Below, piece by piece: positions 1 through 11,639 of a stretch of 64,000 nucleotides of DNA (its first letter is position 1; the number at the start of each line of letters is the position of its first letter). The notes under the pieces were generated by a model. It had not been told where the DNA came from, made no database searches, and was given only the letters and a program-made list of their open reading frames with translations. Both the position numbers and the translations under genes were made by a program. Location: positions 16,404,001 through 16,468,000 of the forward strand of contig JBAMJR010000031.1 of assembly GCA_038501785.1 (NCBI GenBank), given 5' to 3'. Source of the DNA: Myoxocephalus aenaeus (lineage: Eukaryota; Chordata; Actinopteri; Perciformes; Cottidae).

Positions 1-345
1 ACCACCAGGACGTGACTCCTCTGGTTGTATAGAAGTCTATGCTTCATCTGTTAAAGCTGCATTCTCTCTCCTCTGGTTGTATAGAAGTCTATGCTTCATC
101 TGTTAAAGCTGCATTCTCTCTCCTGACCACCAGGAGGTGACTCCTCTGGTTGTATAGAAGTATATGATTCATCTGTTAAAGCTGCATTCTCTCTCCTGAC
201 CACCAGGAGGTGACTCCTCTGGTTGTATAGAAGTCTATGCTTCATCTGTTAAAGCTGCATTCTCTCTCCTGACCACCAGGAGGTGACTCCTCTGGTTGTA
301 TAGAAGTATATGCTTCATGTGTTAAAGCTGCATTCTCTCTCTGAC
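1..345. repeat. tandem array of foldback-element end unit (about 70 bp unit)
   Basis: About five to six head-to-tail copies of a unit of roughly 70 bp; one copy lacks the GACCACCAGG block. Each holds GACCACCAGGAGGTGACTCC, then CTCTGGTTGTATAGAAGT, then TTCATCTGTTAAAGCTGCA. The unit equals the outer end of the adjacent inverted-repeat element. The array is cut by the window edge. Confidence 0.85.
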
Positions 346-2110
346 CACCAGGGGCCGACTCCTCTGGTTGTATAGAAGTCTATGAGAAAATTACTCTAGG
401 GCTGCGGTCAAATAATCCTTTTTTATTTGGAAGGTTCCTAACTGCATATTTTTATCAGATTACAATCTGCATATAAACCATAACAACATAAAGGGATATG
501 AGACACACATATATGACACACATTGTTAGTGCGATAACTTATTTAATTCAGCAGAAACTGAACAATGAAACAGTTTAGTAACTTTGTACTCTGTGAAAAA
601 TATCTTGGTTTCACTTTCATATTCCTTCTTTCATTTCTATTCCAACCTCGTTAATAAAGTAATACTTTGAACCGGGTTGTTCATGTCGTTATCACTGTAA
701 GAAGACGGATGAAGTATTTAAGATGCGCTTCTTTGTAGTCCATCTTCAAAACATTTTAGTTTCAACGCTGCAGACCGACGTCACTAAAATCCGCCACTAA
801 AATCCGTCAAAACTACTTTCCTTGACCCCGTAAATTATGCTCCATTTAGAGTCAAACAGACCATATAGCAGGGTATGATTTAGGGCGGGGCTTACTGTGA
901 TTGACAGGTTGCTGCCGCTACCAGAGATGTATACGGCGTCTCTACGTCACTCCTCCACATTACAAATATGGTAACTTCTGTTCATTGTGTAGCAAAAAAA
1001 CGACAAGATGGCGACGGCAAAATCTGCGAACTCAAGGCTTCAAAACTTCAGTCCACAAACCAACGGGTGACGTCACCATGACTACGTCCACTTCTTATAC
1101 ACAGGCCATGCTTCTTGCTGAGAGCCATAATTGTCGGGTTGTAAATGGCGGAGACAAAGCTCCTCTTTGACAGTGAGCAGGTTTTCATACTTGCACTGAA
1201 GTGGACAAATTATTTAGTTTCAGCGTCTGCTTGTCCTGCACGTATGGGGTCAGAACTAATGAGCTGTGCCTCAGATCGTTGTATATTATTTTGCTCTCTG
1301 GGGCCTTCTGTGGGAGTCGAATTTCTCGTGCACGCTTAATTTGTGTGTACATTTTCTTTGGCCACCCAATATTTTTAGGCTCGTCAGGCCTTCTCTGCGG
1401 TGGCTCGGCTGCGTCTTCGGCTACGGCTGAAGAGGTCAGCCAAGTTCCCTTCATATTCATCAGCCGCTGTTCGTATATGATTTACTGTGTTTATACCAGA
1501 GTACGAGAATGTAGACGTGCCCTGCAGTGTGAAGAGGCCGTTTTCATCCACACAAACAAATTACTGCCAGCTGATGTCACTGAATCCACAAACACATGCC
1601 GCCCCCGTCAGCGCTTCCCACCATCAGCAGCCCCTCGCCAACCGGCCGCGTTGTTCCCACTCCGCTGACGACCTTCTTTGAGTTACAACCATGGGTTGTG
1701 TATAACAAGGGGGCGTGGTCATTGCCACGTCACGTTTGTGGACCGCAGTTTTGAAGCCTTGAGTTCAACAATTTCGCCATCTTGGATCATGGCCCTCGCC
1801 ATGTTGTTGTTTTTGCTACAAATGAACAAAGGTGACCATCTTTGGAATGTGGAGGAGTGACGTAGAGACGCTGTTTAACCTGTCAATCATATTGTAGCCC
1901 CGCCCTAAAGCATCCCTTGCTTCATGGTTTGTTTGACCATCATGTACTAAATGAACATCATGGTGTATTGAATAAGACTTAAAACTAGAGATTGAGACAT
2001 AAACTCATGTTTACAATGTTTACTGAGGGAATAAATCAAGAGAGAAGAAGAGCCATTTTCTCATAGACTTCTATACAACCAGAGGAGTCGCCCCCTGGTA
2101 GTCAGTAGAG
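340..2110. mobile_element. foldback/MITE-like element, copy A, with long inverted arms
   Basis: The left end (CTCTGGTTGTATAGAAGTCT and TATGAGAAAA, about 345-395) returns in reverse complement at 2055-2105. An inner arm at about 838-1095 (ATTTAGAGTCAAACAGACCA, GGGCGGGGCT, ACGTCACTCCTCCACATT) is inverted at about 1770-1975. The interior shows no transposase motif; frames such as 1201-1668 are not recognisable. It is probably non-autonomous. Three further partial copies lie in the window. Confidence 0.75.
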
Positions 2111-2115
2111 AGAAT

Positions 2116-3290
2116 GCAAGTTTTAAGACACTTCCGCATCGGCTTCACTTTACTTTACTCCCTGGTTACAACAGATCTGCGTTTCCCTGAAGCATCCTTC
2201 TTTCAAAGTTCTGTATTTGAGTATCTGCTTCTTTTTTTTATCATTATAATGATAAATCTAAGCAAGCCAGCCAGGAGATAGGGTGCACGAATGAAAAACA
2301 ACAACAGCAGTAGTCGACAAGGTTCTGCTTCGGGGCTCACGAGGTGGAGAAGTGCGCTAGTCGGGATTTCAGGTGATGAAATGTCCCCTGTGGAGGCTTT
2401 ATTGGAGGTCCACAGCCCCCAGCTGAGAACAGCTGAGAGCAGCTGATCGCGACCCCTAAACTTGGAGCTCATCCAACAGAGAGGAATGGGGCTGCAGCTC
2501 GTTGCCCCACGGTTTGTTTGTGTGCTTCTGCTGGAATTTGACTTAGTGTCATCCGCGCTGTGGAACGTTTGACATTCTTCAAATGCCATCCTTCGCTGGT
2601 CGAAACATAAACATGGGAGAGAACCATCTTCATATCAGGACCATCTTCATATCTTTGAATCAAAAAGTTGGTTTGCATTTTGCCAGCAGATCCACAGAAA
2701 CATTCAAACCAATTATTCCATGAAGGTTTTTTGACTAAAATATAAGAAAACAAAAAAAATGATTGTGTCCGTGTCGACTAGATAGAGAAATCTGAAAATG
2801 TGTCATCAAAAACGAACCTTAACCCTTTAATTTTGAAATGTTTCAATTAATGCAAATTAGATTCTGTAGTAATTTGTAATATGTAGTAATTTGGGAAAGG
2901 TTTTTGGGAACTTATTGTTATTTTGGGCTGATGAAGTTGTCTGTTGCCTTTGTTTAAACAGTTGATCTGCTTCTTATCTGTTGCTAAAGAATGATCCACA
3001 GTTAGACCATATTGCCTTCAAAATAAAAAATGGGAAAGTAAAGAAAAAGTATTATCAATGCGCTCTTCTCCTTCGAGATTGATTTGTTCTTGTTCTCTTG
3101 TAATTATTTGACTTACAAACAGCTTGCATGCAATAGAAATCCACCGAAAGGAAGTCTGAACGGCACAAAAGTAATTTATCGTGAAATAACAACTTTTGTC
3201 ATTTTCGGCCATGTGGTCTATACCCACTGCAATGTGAACGCATGTTACGCTGAGAGGAAGTGAGAAACCCACCTGTAGTGGGAGGAGAGG
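2116..3290. other. gene-free stretch, nothing recognised
   Basis: Moderately AT-rich unique-looking sequence. Open frames on the minus strand (for example 2203-2589) lack recognisable domains or codon structure. Confidence 0.5.
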
Positions 3291-3297
3291 AGACAGA

Positions 3298-3465
3298 CAT
3301 GGGACTTTCACCCAGGAGTCCTTTGTTTGTGTCTCGAGGTGTTGTTGAGTTGTTTTGAAGTTACGTTTGTGACGTTTGTGATGTGTTTGCTATACTTTTG
3401 TTATGTTGTTTGCGTCTTACTTAGATAGTTATCGTACTTATTTTAAGCCCAACCATGATGTGTTT
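3298..3465 (-). repeat. dispersed repeat, 'GGTCTCCTGGGTGAAAG' family, copy 1
   Basis: GACTTTCACCCAGGAG at the left and ATTTTAAGCCCAACCATGA at the right match the copies at 26140, 41695 and 49805. The family is only described here by its shared blocks; similar sequence is common in teleost genomes. Confidence 0.55.
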
Positions 3466-3846
3466 CCTATATAAACTTCTTTTGCACAGTGGACAGACTT
3501 TAACCCCCAATGTTTCACTCATGGATTGACCACCAAAGTGGATCAGAAGCCGGTACGTGCACCTCTCAAGAGAGTCATTCATTATTGTTTTTACTCGAGT
3601 GAGGCGGAAGTCCCGCCTCTCGGCTCTGATGTCCAATAACATTTCTGGCATGTCTGCAGGTGCATAGCCCCGAATAAAAATGTTTTGGGAGGTGCCCATT
3701 TTTTACTGCTCTGTGGAAGAGGCTTAAGAGTGAGCATTTCATACTCAGATAATTCTGCATGAGTATCTCCTTTTGGCCTTTTAAAATCCCCCTGATGGTC
3801 AATCAAAACTCTTCATTTAAATATACTTAAGTAAACTTATTACAGA

Positions 3847-3912
3847 TTATATATATATATAATTATATTTATATACAGATATATAATTATTTTCATATAT
3901 ATATAAAATTAT

Positions 3913-3963
<51 letters not shown>
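3847..3963. repeat. AT-rich / (TA)n microsatellite
   Basis: Interrupted TA repeats ending in a pure TA run of about 45 bases. Confidence 0.9.
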
Positions 3964-3965
<2 letters not shown>

Positions 3966-5125
3966 AGTGTCACGGGTTGACCCTTGGGCAGGCTAGAGTG
4001 GGGCAGTGCAACAAAGAGCAGAAAACAGGCACAATCCGACGGTATAAATCAAATGTAAGGTTTATTTTCCCTCCCATCAGCAAGGTAATTTCCAACAAAT
4101 AAAATAAAAAGTCCATTCACAAACATAAAGCGTCCCGGAGGAGAAAGGGGTCCTTTACTTTCTTAACAGGTTTTTAGGATCTGAGACACAAAACATGCTT
4201 TTGTTCTGACATGCTTTGTTCAGCGCTACCAGAGATTTCATAAAAAGTACATTACAATGTACATCTGCTGCTGCTGCAGAGAATCATCCATCTGGAAACA
4301 GATTAGGATAACGCACAACACAAAGCTTCAGTGTCTCTGAGCCGACTTGTTTCCAGAATATTTCCTTTTACCTTGAAAGATTTATTTTGAGACATTTCCC
4401 AACTGGAGCCAAAATGCATCGAGAGTCCTTTTTATTTCAAACATCTGCAGGTCGCTGCTTTACAGAGACAGTTCTTCTCTTTTTTTCTGGTCGACTCGTG
4501 ATGGTTCATCCATATTTTTTCCTCTCAGAAAAATACCCTTCTGAAGATATTTACACATCAGACTTCAGATCTTTCCCCTTTAAGTGGTCCCTGGGTGGCC
4601 GTGGGACGGACGGCGGAAGATAAATCTGGTCTGTTTTTCCTCACAGGAAATAGCCACGCTGACCTTCACTCATCCATTATCCTCCTCTGCATCCGGCCCA
4701 CCCCTGGGCCGCCATACATCTTCATTTGGACCTTTCACTTCTGAAGTCTGAGATTAACATGTGTCCTCATGCAGCCTTTCATTGTATTTTCTCCTGATTA
4801 ATTCCTGATTTCCAGCAGAAGGAAATACTTTTTGATTGTTGAGTGCATATTTTGAAAAATAACTTTGTCGGCGTATTCCTGCAGAAACTGAAGCTTATTT
4901 CTCAAATGAAATGAGTCAACTGTGTGAGTCTGTAACACCCTGGCTGCAGTGGAATAGTCCTTTTTGGTTAGGAAGTTTCCTAACTGAGTGAAATGACTGC
5001 AGTACTGCAGCCTGGCCCTCATTATTTTACTTTACTTCAGTTACAGAAGCTTTGATGAAAGTGTTAAACTGAACGAGCTCTTGAGCCTGAGTCATATTTC
5101 TGATTATCATCTGTTGAATCAACTA
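3964..5125. other. gene-free stretch, nothing recognised
   Basis: No gene, repeat boundary or RNA gene could be identified. Short frames (4387-4623, 4798-5022) show no known motif. Confidence 0.45.
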
Positions 5126-5129
5126 TTTT

Positions 5130-6620
5130 CTCATGATCAGATTATAATCTGCATATAAACCATAACAACATAAAGGGATATGAGACACACATATATGACA
5201 CACATTGTTAGTGTGAGAACGTATTTAATTCAGCATGTTTGAAACTGAACAGAGACAGTTTAGTAGTCTTTAGTAGTAAAGTAATACTTTGAACCGGGTT
5301 GTTCATGTCGTTATGACGCAACACTGTAAGAAGACGGACGAAGTGTTTAAGATGCGCTTTATTGTGGTCCATCTTCAAAACATTAGTTTCGACGCAACAG
5401 GCCGACGTCACTAACATGCGCCTGCCGTCGCGTCATAACTACGTCGCTTAGTGGAAGAGTTGGATTTACTTGTCTTTTCCTAACTCCTCAATAATCTCCT
5501 TCCCATCTTTCCTTGACCCCGTCAAATTTCCTGATTGTTTATCCCCTTCACCTGTTCTCCTTCCAGACTCCTCCCTCCTTGTGTGCTTGCAAAGCCCCGC
5601 CCACATTGTTTCCACCTGTGCCTTGTTGCTTGTCTTCCCTGTGTATTTAGTCTGTCTTTCCATTGTCAGTTGCAGAATTGTCTTCTTTGTCTCCCATGTC
5701 TGTACATCGCCTTCGAGTTGTTAGTTTTCTAGTGTTTGTTTCCCGTAGTCTTTCCCCTTGTTTTGTAACCTTGAAATTAGTAAAGTACTTTTGATGTTCG
5801 TCTCCTCTGCTCCTGAGTCTCTGCCTCACCACACTCGGCCTTAACAGAGTCAGTGGACTCAACGAAGTTCACTGAGTTTAGTTTTCCGTGTTTTTAAACC
5901 ATTGAATGACGGATTGTTTGGTTTCACAATAGTTTCAAAATGTTGCCAAAAGCAGCTCAAATGTTCCTTTTTTCTATTTTCCGCTATACTGACTGCTTGG
6001 ATGTATTTTACATACAAAAGTTGTTGAACTGTTTTGATCAGTCTAATACAGAATGACACTTTAAACTGTTGCACTAAATATATTTAATTTAATGTTTGCC
6101 AATGTTATGAAAACATATTTGATCATCTATTTTTATCATATTTATATATAAGATGTGATTTGTGGAATGACGTTTTGAAGCTTTGAGTTTAACAATTTGG
6201 CAGTTCCCATCTTGGTTTTTTTGGCAACTAGTGGACGGGAGTGACCATATTTGGAGTGACCTAACAACGGCGTATACGTCTCTGGTGTCGACCTGTCAAT
6301 CACCTTGTAGCCCCACCCCTAAAGCATACCTGGCTTTATGGTCTGTTTGACTCTAAATGGACCATAATTTACTAAATGAACATCATGCTGTATTGAAGAA
6401 GACTTGAAACTAGAGATTGAGACATAAACTCATGTTTACAATGTTTACTGAGGGAATACATCAAGAGAGAAGTAATTTTCTCATAGACTTCTATACAACC
6501 CGAGGAGTATCCCCCTGGTGGTCAGGAGAGAGAATGCAGCTTTAACACATGAAGCATATACTTCTATACAACCAGAGGAGTCGCCCCCTGATGGTCAGGA
6601 GAGAGCATGCAGGTTTAAGA
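5130..6620. mobile_element. foldback/MITE-like element, copy B, interrupted
   Basis: 5140-5430 matches the inner segment of copy A (455-800): ATATAAACCATAACAACATA, ATATGACACACATTGTTAGT, TTTGAACCGGGTTGTTCATG. 6170-6620 matches the right arm of copy A and ends with two tandem copies of the terminal unit (about 6480-6540 and 6550-6615). The left terminus is missing, and unrelated sequence including an LTR-like block lies between. Confidence 0.65.
5488..5850 (+). mobile_element. possible solo-LTR-like repeat
   Basis: A pyrimidine-rich block with GCCCCGCCCACATTGTTTCC, CTGTGTATTTAGTCTGT and then TTAGTAAAGTACTTTTGATG, CTCCTGAGTCTCTGCCTC and a CACACTCGGCCTTAACAGA-type end. This layout (promoter-like U3, then a polyA-like signal and a near-terminal ACA) resembles fish LTRs. 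No coding domain or partner LTR is present and I could not define a TSD. Confidence 0.35.
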
Positions 6621-6912
6621 CTCTTCTACACTGGCTTCACTCGCCAAAACCGAAGGTTGCCGCCTAACTTTTATGTGCTAAATGTGCAGCTACTACCACA
6701 CTTACAGAATGTTTTGCTAATAATACTTTGCCGTACTTTCATTTGAAGTATTTTTAATGCAGGACTCGTGTTGCTGCTGCTACTGAAATGATCTGAGTAC
6801 TTCTTATCACTGCCTCTGTCTTTCTAAACAGTGTAACTAATCCAGATATGATATATATACATATCAGTTCCATCTAGTTTCACCATGCATTTCCTCTACA
6901 GTCTCTGAGGAG

Positions 6913-6913
<1 letters not shown>

Positions 6914-6968
<55 letters not shown>
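6914..6968. repeat. (TG)n microsatellite
   Basis: Pure TG run of about 55 bases. Confidence 0.97.
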
Positions 6969-6969
<1 letters not shown>

Positions 6970-8333
6970 GTTGTTGTGAGCTTAAAGTGGACGGCTGCTG
7001 GTGGTAAATAAGTAAGATGTCCTCTGCTGTCGCTCTGGAGAGACGGAAACACGGCGGGCCAACTCTCAACCCGAGCCCTGCGCTGCACTGCGGTCATTAC
7101 TGAGTGATGAAGTTAGGTTGACTTTCATGACATGAAGAGGGGGGCGGGGCAACATGCCTACCCGGCCTTTAAGAAACCCGTATACCATGGCTGTTATGGA
7201 GATGTACTTCAAAAGCAGCAGTGGAATGTGTGGCAAAGTAATGCGACCATATTTAGAGTCATTAGCTGCTGCCTGAAACACAGCCACGACATCACGGGAG
7301 TGAGCCGAGTGATGAACTAAATGCAGCTTAATTGCACTGACGTCACCTCTGTCTCGTCACTTGGATAACTTTACAAAAATTATCAAAAATATTTGTGGAG
7401 AGAGTGCGCAGATCTCCACCAAGTGTGTCTGCAACACAAACCAACATTCACACTTCAATCAAACTGAAAAACAAGCGCCGATTTCTGAGTTTCGGAGACG
7501 TACTCAGCAGAGTGCAGACTGGTAGTTACGTTAGCCGCTGACTGTTAGCGGTTCACCAAAGACACCTTTCAAAACCATAAAAGTGAGCCAACTAAACTAA
7601 ACAACTGATGCCGTATGCAAATAGCTCTAAAGTGTACTGAAACTCATTCATTCATTCATTCAAACTCCACAACAAGCGGCGATGTATGCAAGCAACCGGG
7701 TTGAAGTCGTGCCATCTTGCAAAAAAACGAAATTAAGTGTGTGTGTGGGAGCGTGTTGTATAATTGTTGATAACACACTATTTTCTTTCAATGCATAGAC
7801 ATACAGGAACTATATCTTCCTTCAGGTGTCTATTTTTTTTTTTTTTAAACAGGTTTTACATTTTTGTTTTTTTTATATATAAAGACATATATATAAACAA
7901 AACATTGATTAAATGCTTCAAAGTCATGCTCATGTTGGAGAAGATAAATGAGCACCTGTAAACCTTTTTGGGGTTAAATTTGTTGCAGCAATTCTTAATT
8001 TGAACCCAACATAGATGTGCTGTGCATGCATTCAGAAATCATGCATCAGATATAAAGAGTAATAAAACAGAATCATACTAATGAAAAATATAGATTTTTA
8101 TACTTTAAGGCTATAACTTTGCTAAAGAAATGACTCAAATAAATGATGTGTGTGGGTCAAACACAACTCTTTAGTTGAAGCAGTTATTGAGGGTTGCTGA
8201 TTTAACTATATGGTCATTTTTTATATTTAGTCCGTCCTTGTTGATAAAAATAAGGTCAACACACATTAAACGTTCATCAAGGTGGGATTTATCGTCTGTT
8301 TCAGTTATAGCTAGCTGTCCCTAATAAACTGGC

Positions 8334-8336
<3 letters not shown>
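6969..8336. other. gene-free stretch
   Basis: No gene seen. It contains a short ATTC microsatellite near 7645-7662 and T-rich runs near 7830-7880. Confidence 0.45.

Positions 8337-8383
<47 letters not shown>
8337..8383. repeat. (TA)n microsatellite
   Basis: Pure TA run of about 47 bases. Confidence 0.97.
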
Positions 8384-8386
<3 letters not shown>

Positions 8387-8956
8387 CAACGGAACGGGAC
8401 TAAATCTTCTAAACAGATTGATACTGAAGCTGCACCGTGTTCTCACGTCGTCCTCTGCAGGAGACCGGGAGGCGCTCTGAAGCCGGAGAACAGGTGTAAC
8501 CTAGATATCAACCTCCGGAGTCCTCGCCATCTCCACCATGTGAAGAATCCAGGACTCAGACGTGCCCCGAAGACAGGTAGAGTACCCGGGCATATGGACC
8601 GGCCCGGAGAGGACACGACGTGTAAATGTGTCCCTGTCAGCGGGGCCCAAAGATGAAGTGCATTGTGGGTCAGGGAATAGTGCGGAGTGCACGCAGGACG
8701 CTGCTGCTTGTTTATATTTAGGGCTTCAGGAAATAATGACGTGACAGCGATGTTCCTAATCAGAGCAGCAGAAGGTGGGAGCCGGTCTGTAAAACCACTG
8801 GGTTAGGACTTTAAATCAGATCAGCGCTGCAGGCCGGGACGCTGCCTGGAATCCACGCTTTTGATCTGAACTTATCTCTCACGGGCCTTGTGGCGTGCTG
8901 TCTGAACCCACAGGCCCCGTCTCCCAGTCTCCAAATCTCCCAGTCTCCACACACAG

Positions 8957-9245
8957 GTTTTGATCAAAGTCGTGAGGGTTTTAGTTCTACCCCGCTGTCA
9001 AAGCGTCAACTCTCTCTCAGACATTTTGAGCCTTTTATCGACACTTTCCGTGAGTCCGCATTTTTGCAGGGAATTACCCACAGTTCATAGCGTTGTGACG
9101 TTAAACATGGTTTCCACCAGTGGAACCTGTATTACGTTGACACAAAAACTTGAAGGATTAAAGATGGAACATAAGAAGCTGAAACCATTTAACAGGTGAC
9201 ACCAGATGGATCCCTGAGGGTTCAGGGTTCAGGGTTCAGGGGGGC
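8957..9245. repeat. dispersed repeat, copy 1 (partner at 28900)
   Basis: Shares ordered blocks with 28900-29150: GAGGGTTT(T)AGTTCT, CCCGCT, TGAGCC(C/T)TTTAT, GAACACTTTCC or GACACTTTCC, TTGCAG or CTGCAG, and TTCATAGC near the middle, then a CAGGGTT end. Same orientation. The family is not named by me. Confidence 0.6.
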
Positions 9246-9424
9246 GGGGCCTCAGGGGACCTCAGATTGGCGCTCACTGAAGTGATAATTTAGTTTCGTT
9301 ACCCAGCCTTGTTTTACAACATCTGGAAATGATGCTGAACATGTCAGTTGAAATGTTGACTGATAACAAATTGTTGGTTTGTTTGTGATTTGTATGGCCA
9401 ATAAATAATCCATTAGATTTTGGG

Positions 9425-9452
9425 AGATGCTCTGCACGAGTGCAGAGCATCT
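9425..9452. repeat. perfect 13-bp hairpin
   Basis: Arms AGATGCTCTGCAC (9425-9437) and GTGCAGAGCATCT (9440-9452) with a two-base loop. It may be the centre of a larger palindromic element. Confidence 0.9.
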
Positions 9453-9595
9453 TATTGTATTTCTAATATGGCCAAAGTTTAAGGTTTAAAGAAACATCAC
9501 AGTCTCCATTTAATGTGGACAAAGTCTGCAGGGACTCGAGTCACAGAGTCCTCCTCATTCTTTTCACGATGATAGTCAGCAAAACCTCCGTCTTC

Positions 9596-9700
9596 ACAGG
9601 AAACAACTTTGTTAAGTTGAGGCAACAAAACGTACCTGGTTTAGGGGAAAGTCGTGGTTTGGGTTAAAACAACTACAAAGGTGTGTTACTCACGTACGGG
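9596..9700 (+). repeat. dispersed repeat, 'GGTCTCCTGGGTGAAAG' family, copy 2 (partial)
   Basis: GGCAACAAAACGTACCTGG and CGTGGTTTGGGTTAAAA match the same blocks at 41695-41790 and, inverted, at 49885-49965. Confidence 0.55.
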
Positions 9701-11265
9701 CTGTTGTTTTTGGGGTTGTGCTTCATGATCACGTGTCAGCTGAATTCATATTCTCTGTGAGAACAGCCTGCCCTGTGACCCTGTGGGGTTACGTTACCAA
9801 TGTGCTTTTTATCCCAAATAACTCACAACAAGTGCCTTCAAGCACCAGAATACAACGGGGGGAAATACAAGAATACACAAAAGTAGCTTAACTCATATTG
9901 CATCATTTAAGCCAACTTCAGGGCCTCACTAAGCTTCACATGAAGTTCCTGTTCATCATCAAGTGGCCAAAGTGCGGTTGAGACTCCGTCTGAGGTTTCA
10001 CTACCTGCTCGCTCACTTTTCCTCGCTCGCTCGTGGCGTCAGCTCAATGCCAGAAGTCAAGAAATGTCGTGTGATCGGGGGCGCGGGGGTACGGGGGCAA
10101 CGGGAAGTGCCGGCTTAGCAGATATATAAACTGTCCCACCGCCACGCGGGCGCTGAGTGATGCGGTGACAAATGTCTGGGGAGGCGATGACACGAGCAGC
10201 GAAGCATGAGGGCATGAGGGCCCTAAATATCACCTCTCCGGTCCATCACATGCCTCGGTGGTGAGGTTTGGTGCACGAGTTTTGTAATTTATTACCAACA
10301 TATCCTCGACCTCTTTATGTGTTTTTATTTTTATTTTTAAGGTCCTGTTATCTGATATCTGTCTCTAATATTTCTTAAAAGTATTTTACCTCCAGTAAAG
10401 TTATCTTAACGACGTCCTTAATGTTTCTTCTTCTTCTGGGAACTCATTTTTGTTGTTGTTGGTTCTGTTCCGCTTGAGTATGACGACTGGCTCTGAGTAC
10501 TACGTTACCCAGAAGCCTCGGCTGCGAGAAGACAAAAAATGTCCTACCAGGAAGCTATACCAAACTCATCCAGTGTTTTCATCAAGATCCGATATTTATT
10601 TTTGTAATAGACAGACACACAAAAAAACATTGTTATGGATCTTTCCATGCGTATTATTTTAACACTGTGAAACACCTCCATTGTTTTTAAAATGGCAGCA
10701 GATGTTCCGGAGCGTTTCAGGCCCGAAATAGTTTTGGGCCTGAAATGCTCTGCATGTGCTGTAATTATATTTTCCGTTTTTTCCCCGTGGATTATATTAC
10801 TAATCCCGTCGTAACGTTGCTGCAGAGTCTCGTCTTCATCGGCAGCTGGTTTGCTGAGTGATCTGTGGACATACGAGCTCGTGCAGCTCGTTGTTACGCT
10901 CTCGTTTCATCCACAGCACCGATGAATACCATGCGGTACGACTGAAAGCTCCGGGGACAAAAAAAGCTTGCGCTTAATTTTTGTTTGATTGTTTTATCAA
11001 ACTAATGTCAAGATGTGTCGCGGTCGGTAGTCAAACTGAGCGAGCTTTAAAGCGGCCTTTTGGAAAGCCTCGGCAGCTGAAGAACCTATGGCTGTGACCT
11101 TTGACCTCTCGGCTGCTTTCCGTACCGAGGATCTAAGAAGTTGCTTAGTTTGTTTTCTACGGCCACTTGTCAGACATCATTCAGTCCTCCCAGAATGTAT
11201 TTCTCATTCTGATGTAGGGATAGTTCAATGCAAGGGAATGTATCGGTGTCTTGAAGATGAGTATT
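9700..11265. other. gene-free stretch, nothing recognised
   Basis: Mixed-composition DNA. A GC-rich patch at 10000-10170 has no open frame with a recognisable domain. No fgf5 exon was found here or elsewhere left of prdm8. Confidence 0.45.
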
Positions 11266-11269
11266 TATT

Positions 11270-11585
11270 TATTTCCATAAATATTCATTTCATTTGAAAT
11301 GTAATGTTTTATTTCATTTAAGTTGAATCATCTTATGTTATTTGTATTATGTATTATTATTGTATTTCTTTTGTTATGCATACTGTTAATAAATGGATCC
11401 CTTATTTTTTGTTGTATTTAAATTGTATAATTGTATTATATTAATCTAGTTAATATTTTCACTACTAATATTGTTAATTATGGCTTGTAATTATTTTCCA
11501 TTACCTTTTTAATATTTCTATTGTCTCATTTGATTTGGTCACAAAACTCATAGACAATAAAGTTTGATTAATTGATTGATTGATC
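11270..11585 (+). mobile_element. possible LINE 3' end with (TTGA)n tail
   Basis: An AT-rich stretch ends in GACAATAAAGTTTGATTAAT followed by ATTGATTGATTGAT. An AATAAA next to a short tandem tail is typical of the 3' ends of CR1/L2-type LINEs. No coding part is visible. Confidence 0.3.
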
Positions 11586-11639
11586 CCTGAAATGTTCACA
11601 TCATACAAACAATAAAACCTTATTTATCTAAACAAGTCA

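Noticed and set aside
1201..1668. 155-residue frame in foldback copy A
   Set aside because: No transposase or other domain; high-Cys/Ser chance frame inside a non-autonomous repeat.
9217..9241. telomere-like GGGTTCA repeats
   Set aside because: Three short units of the wrong sequence (not TTAGGG); part of the dispersed repeat at 8957.
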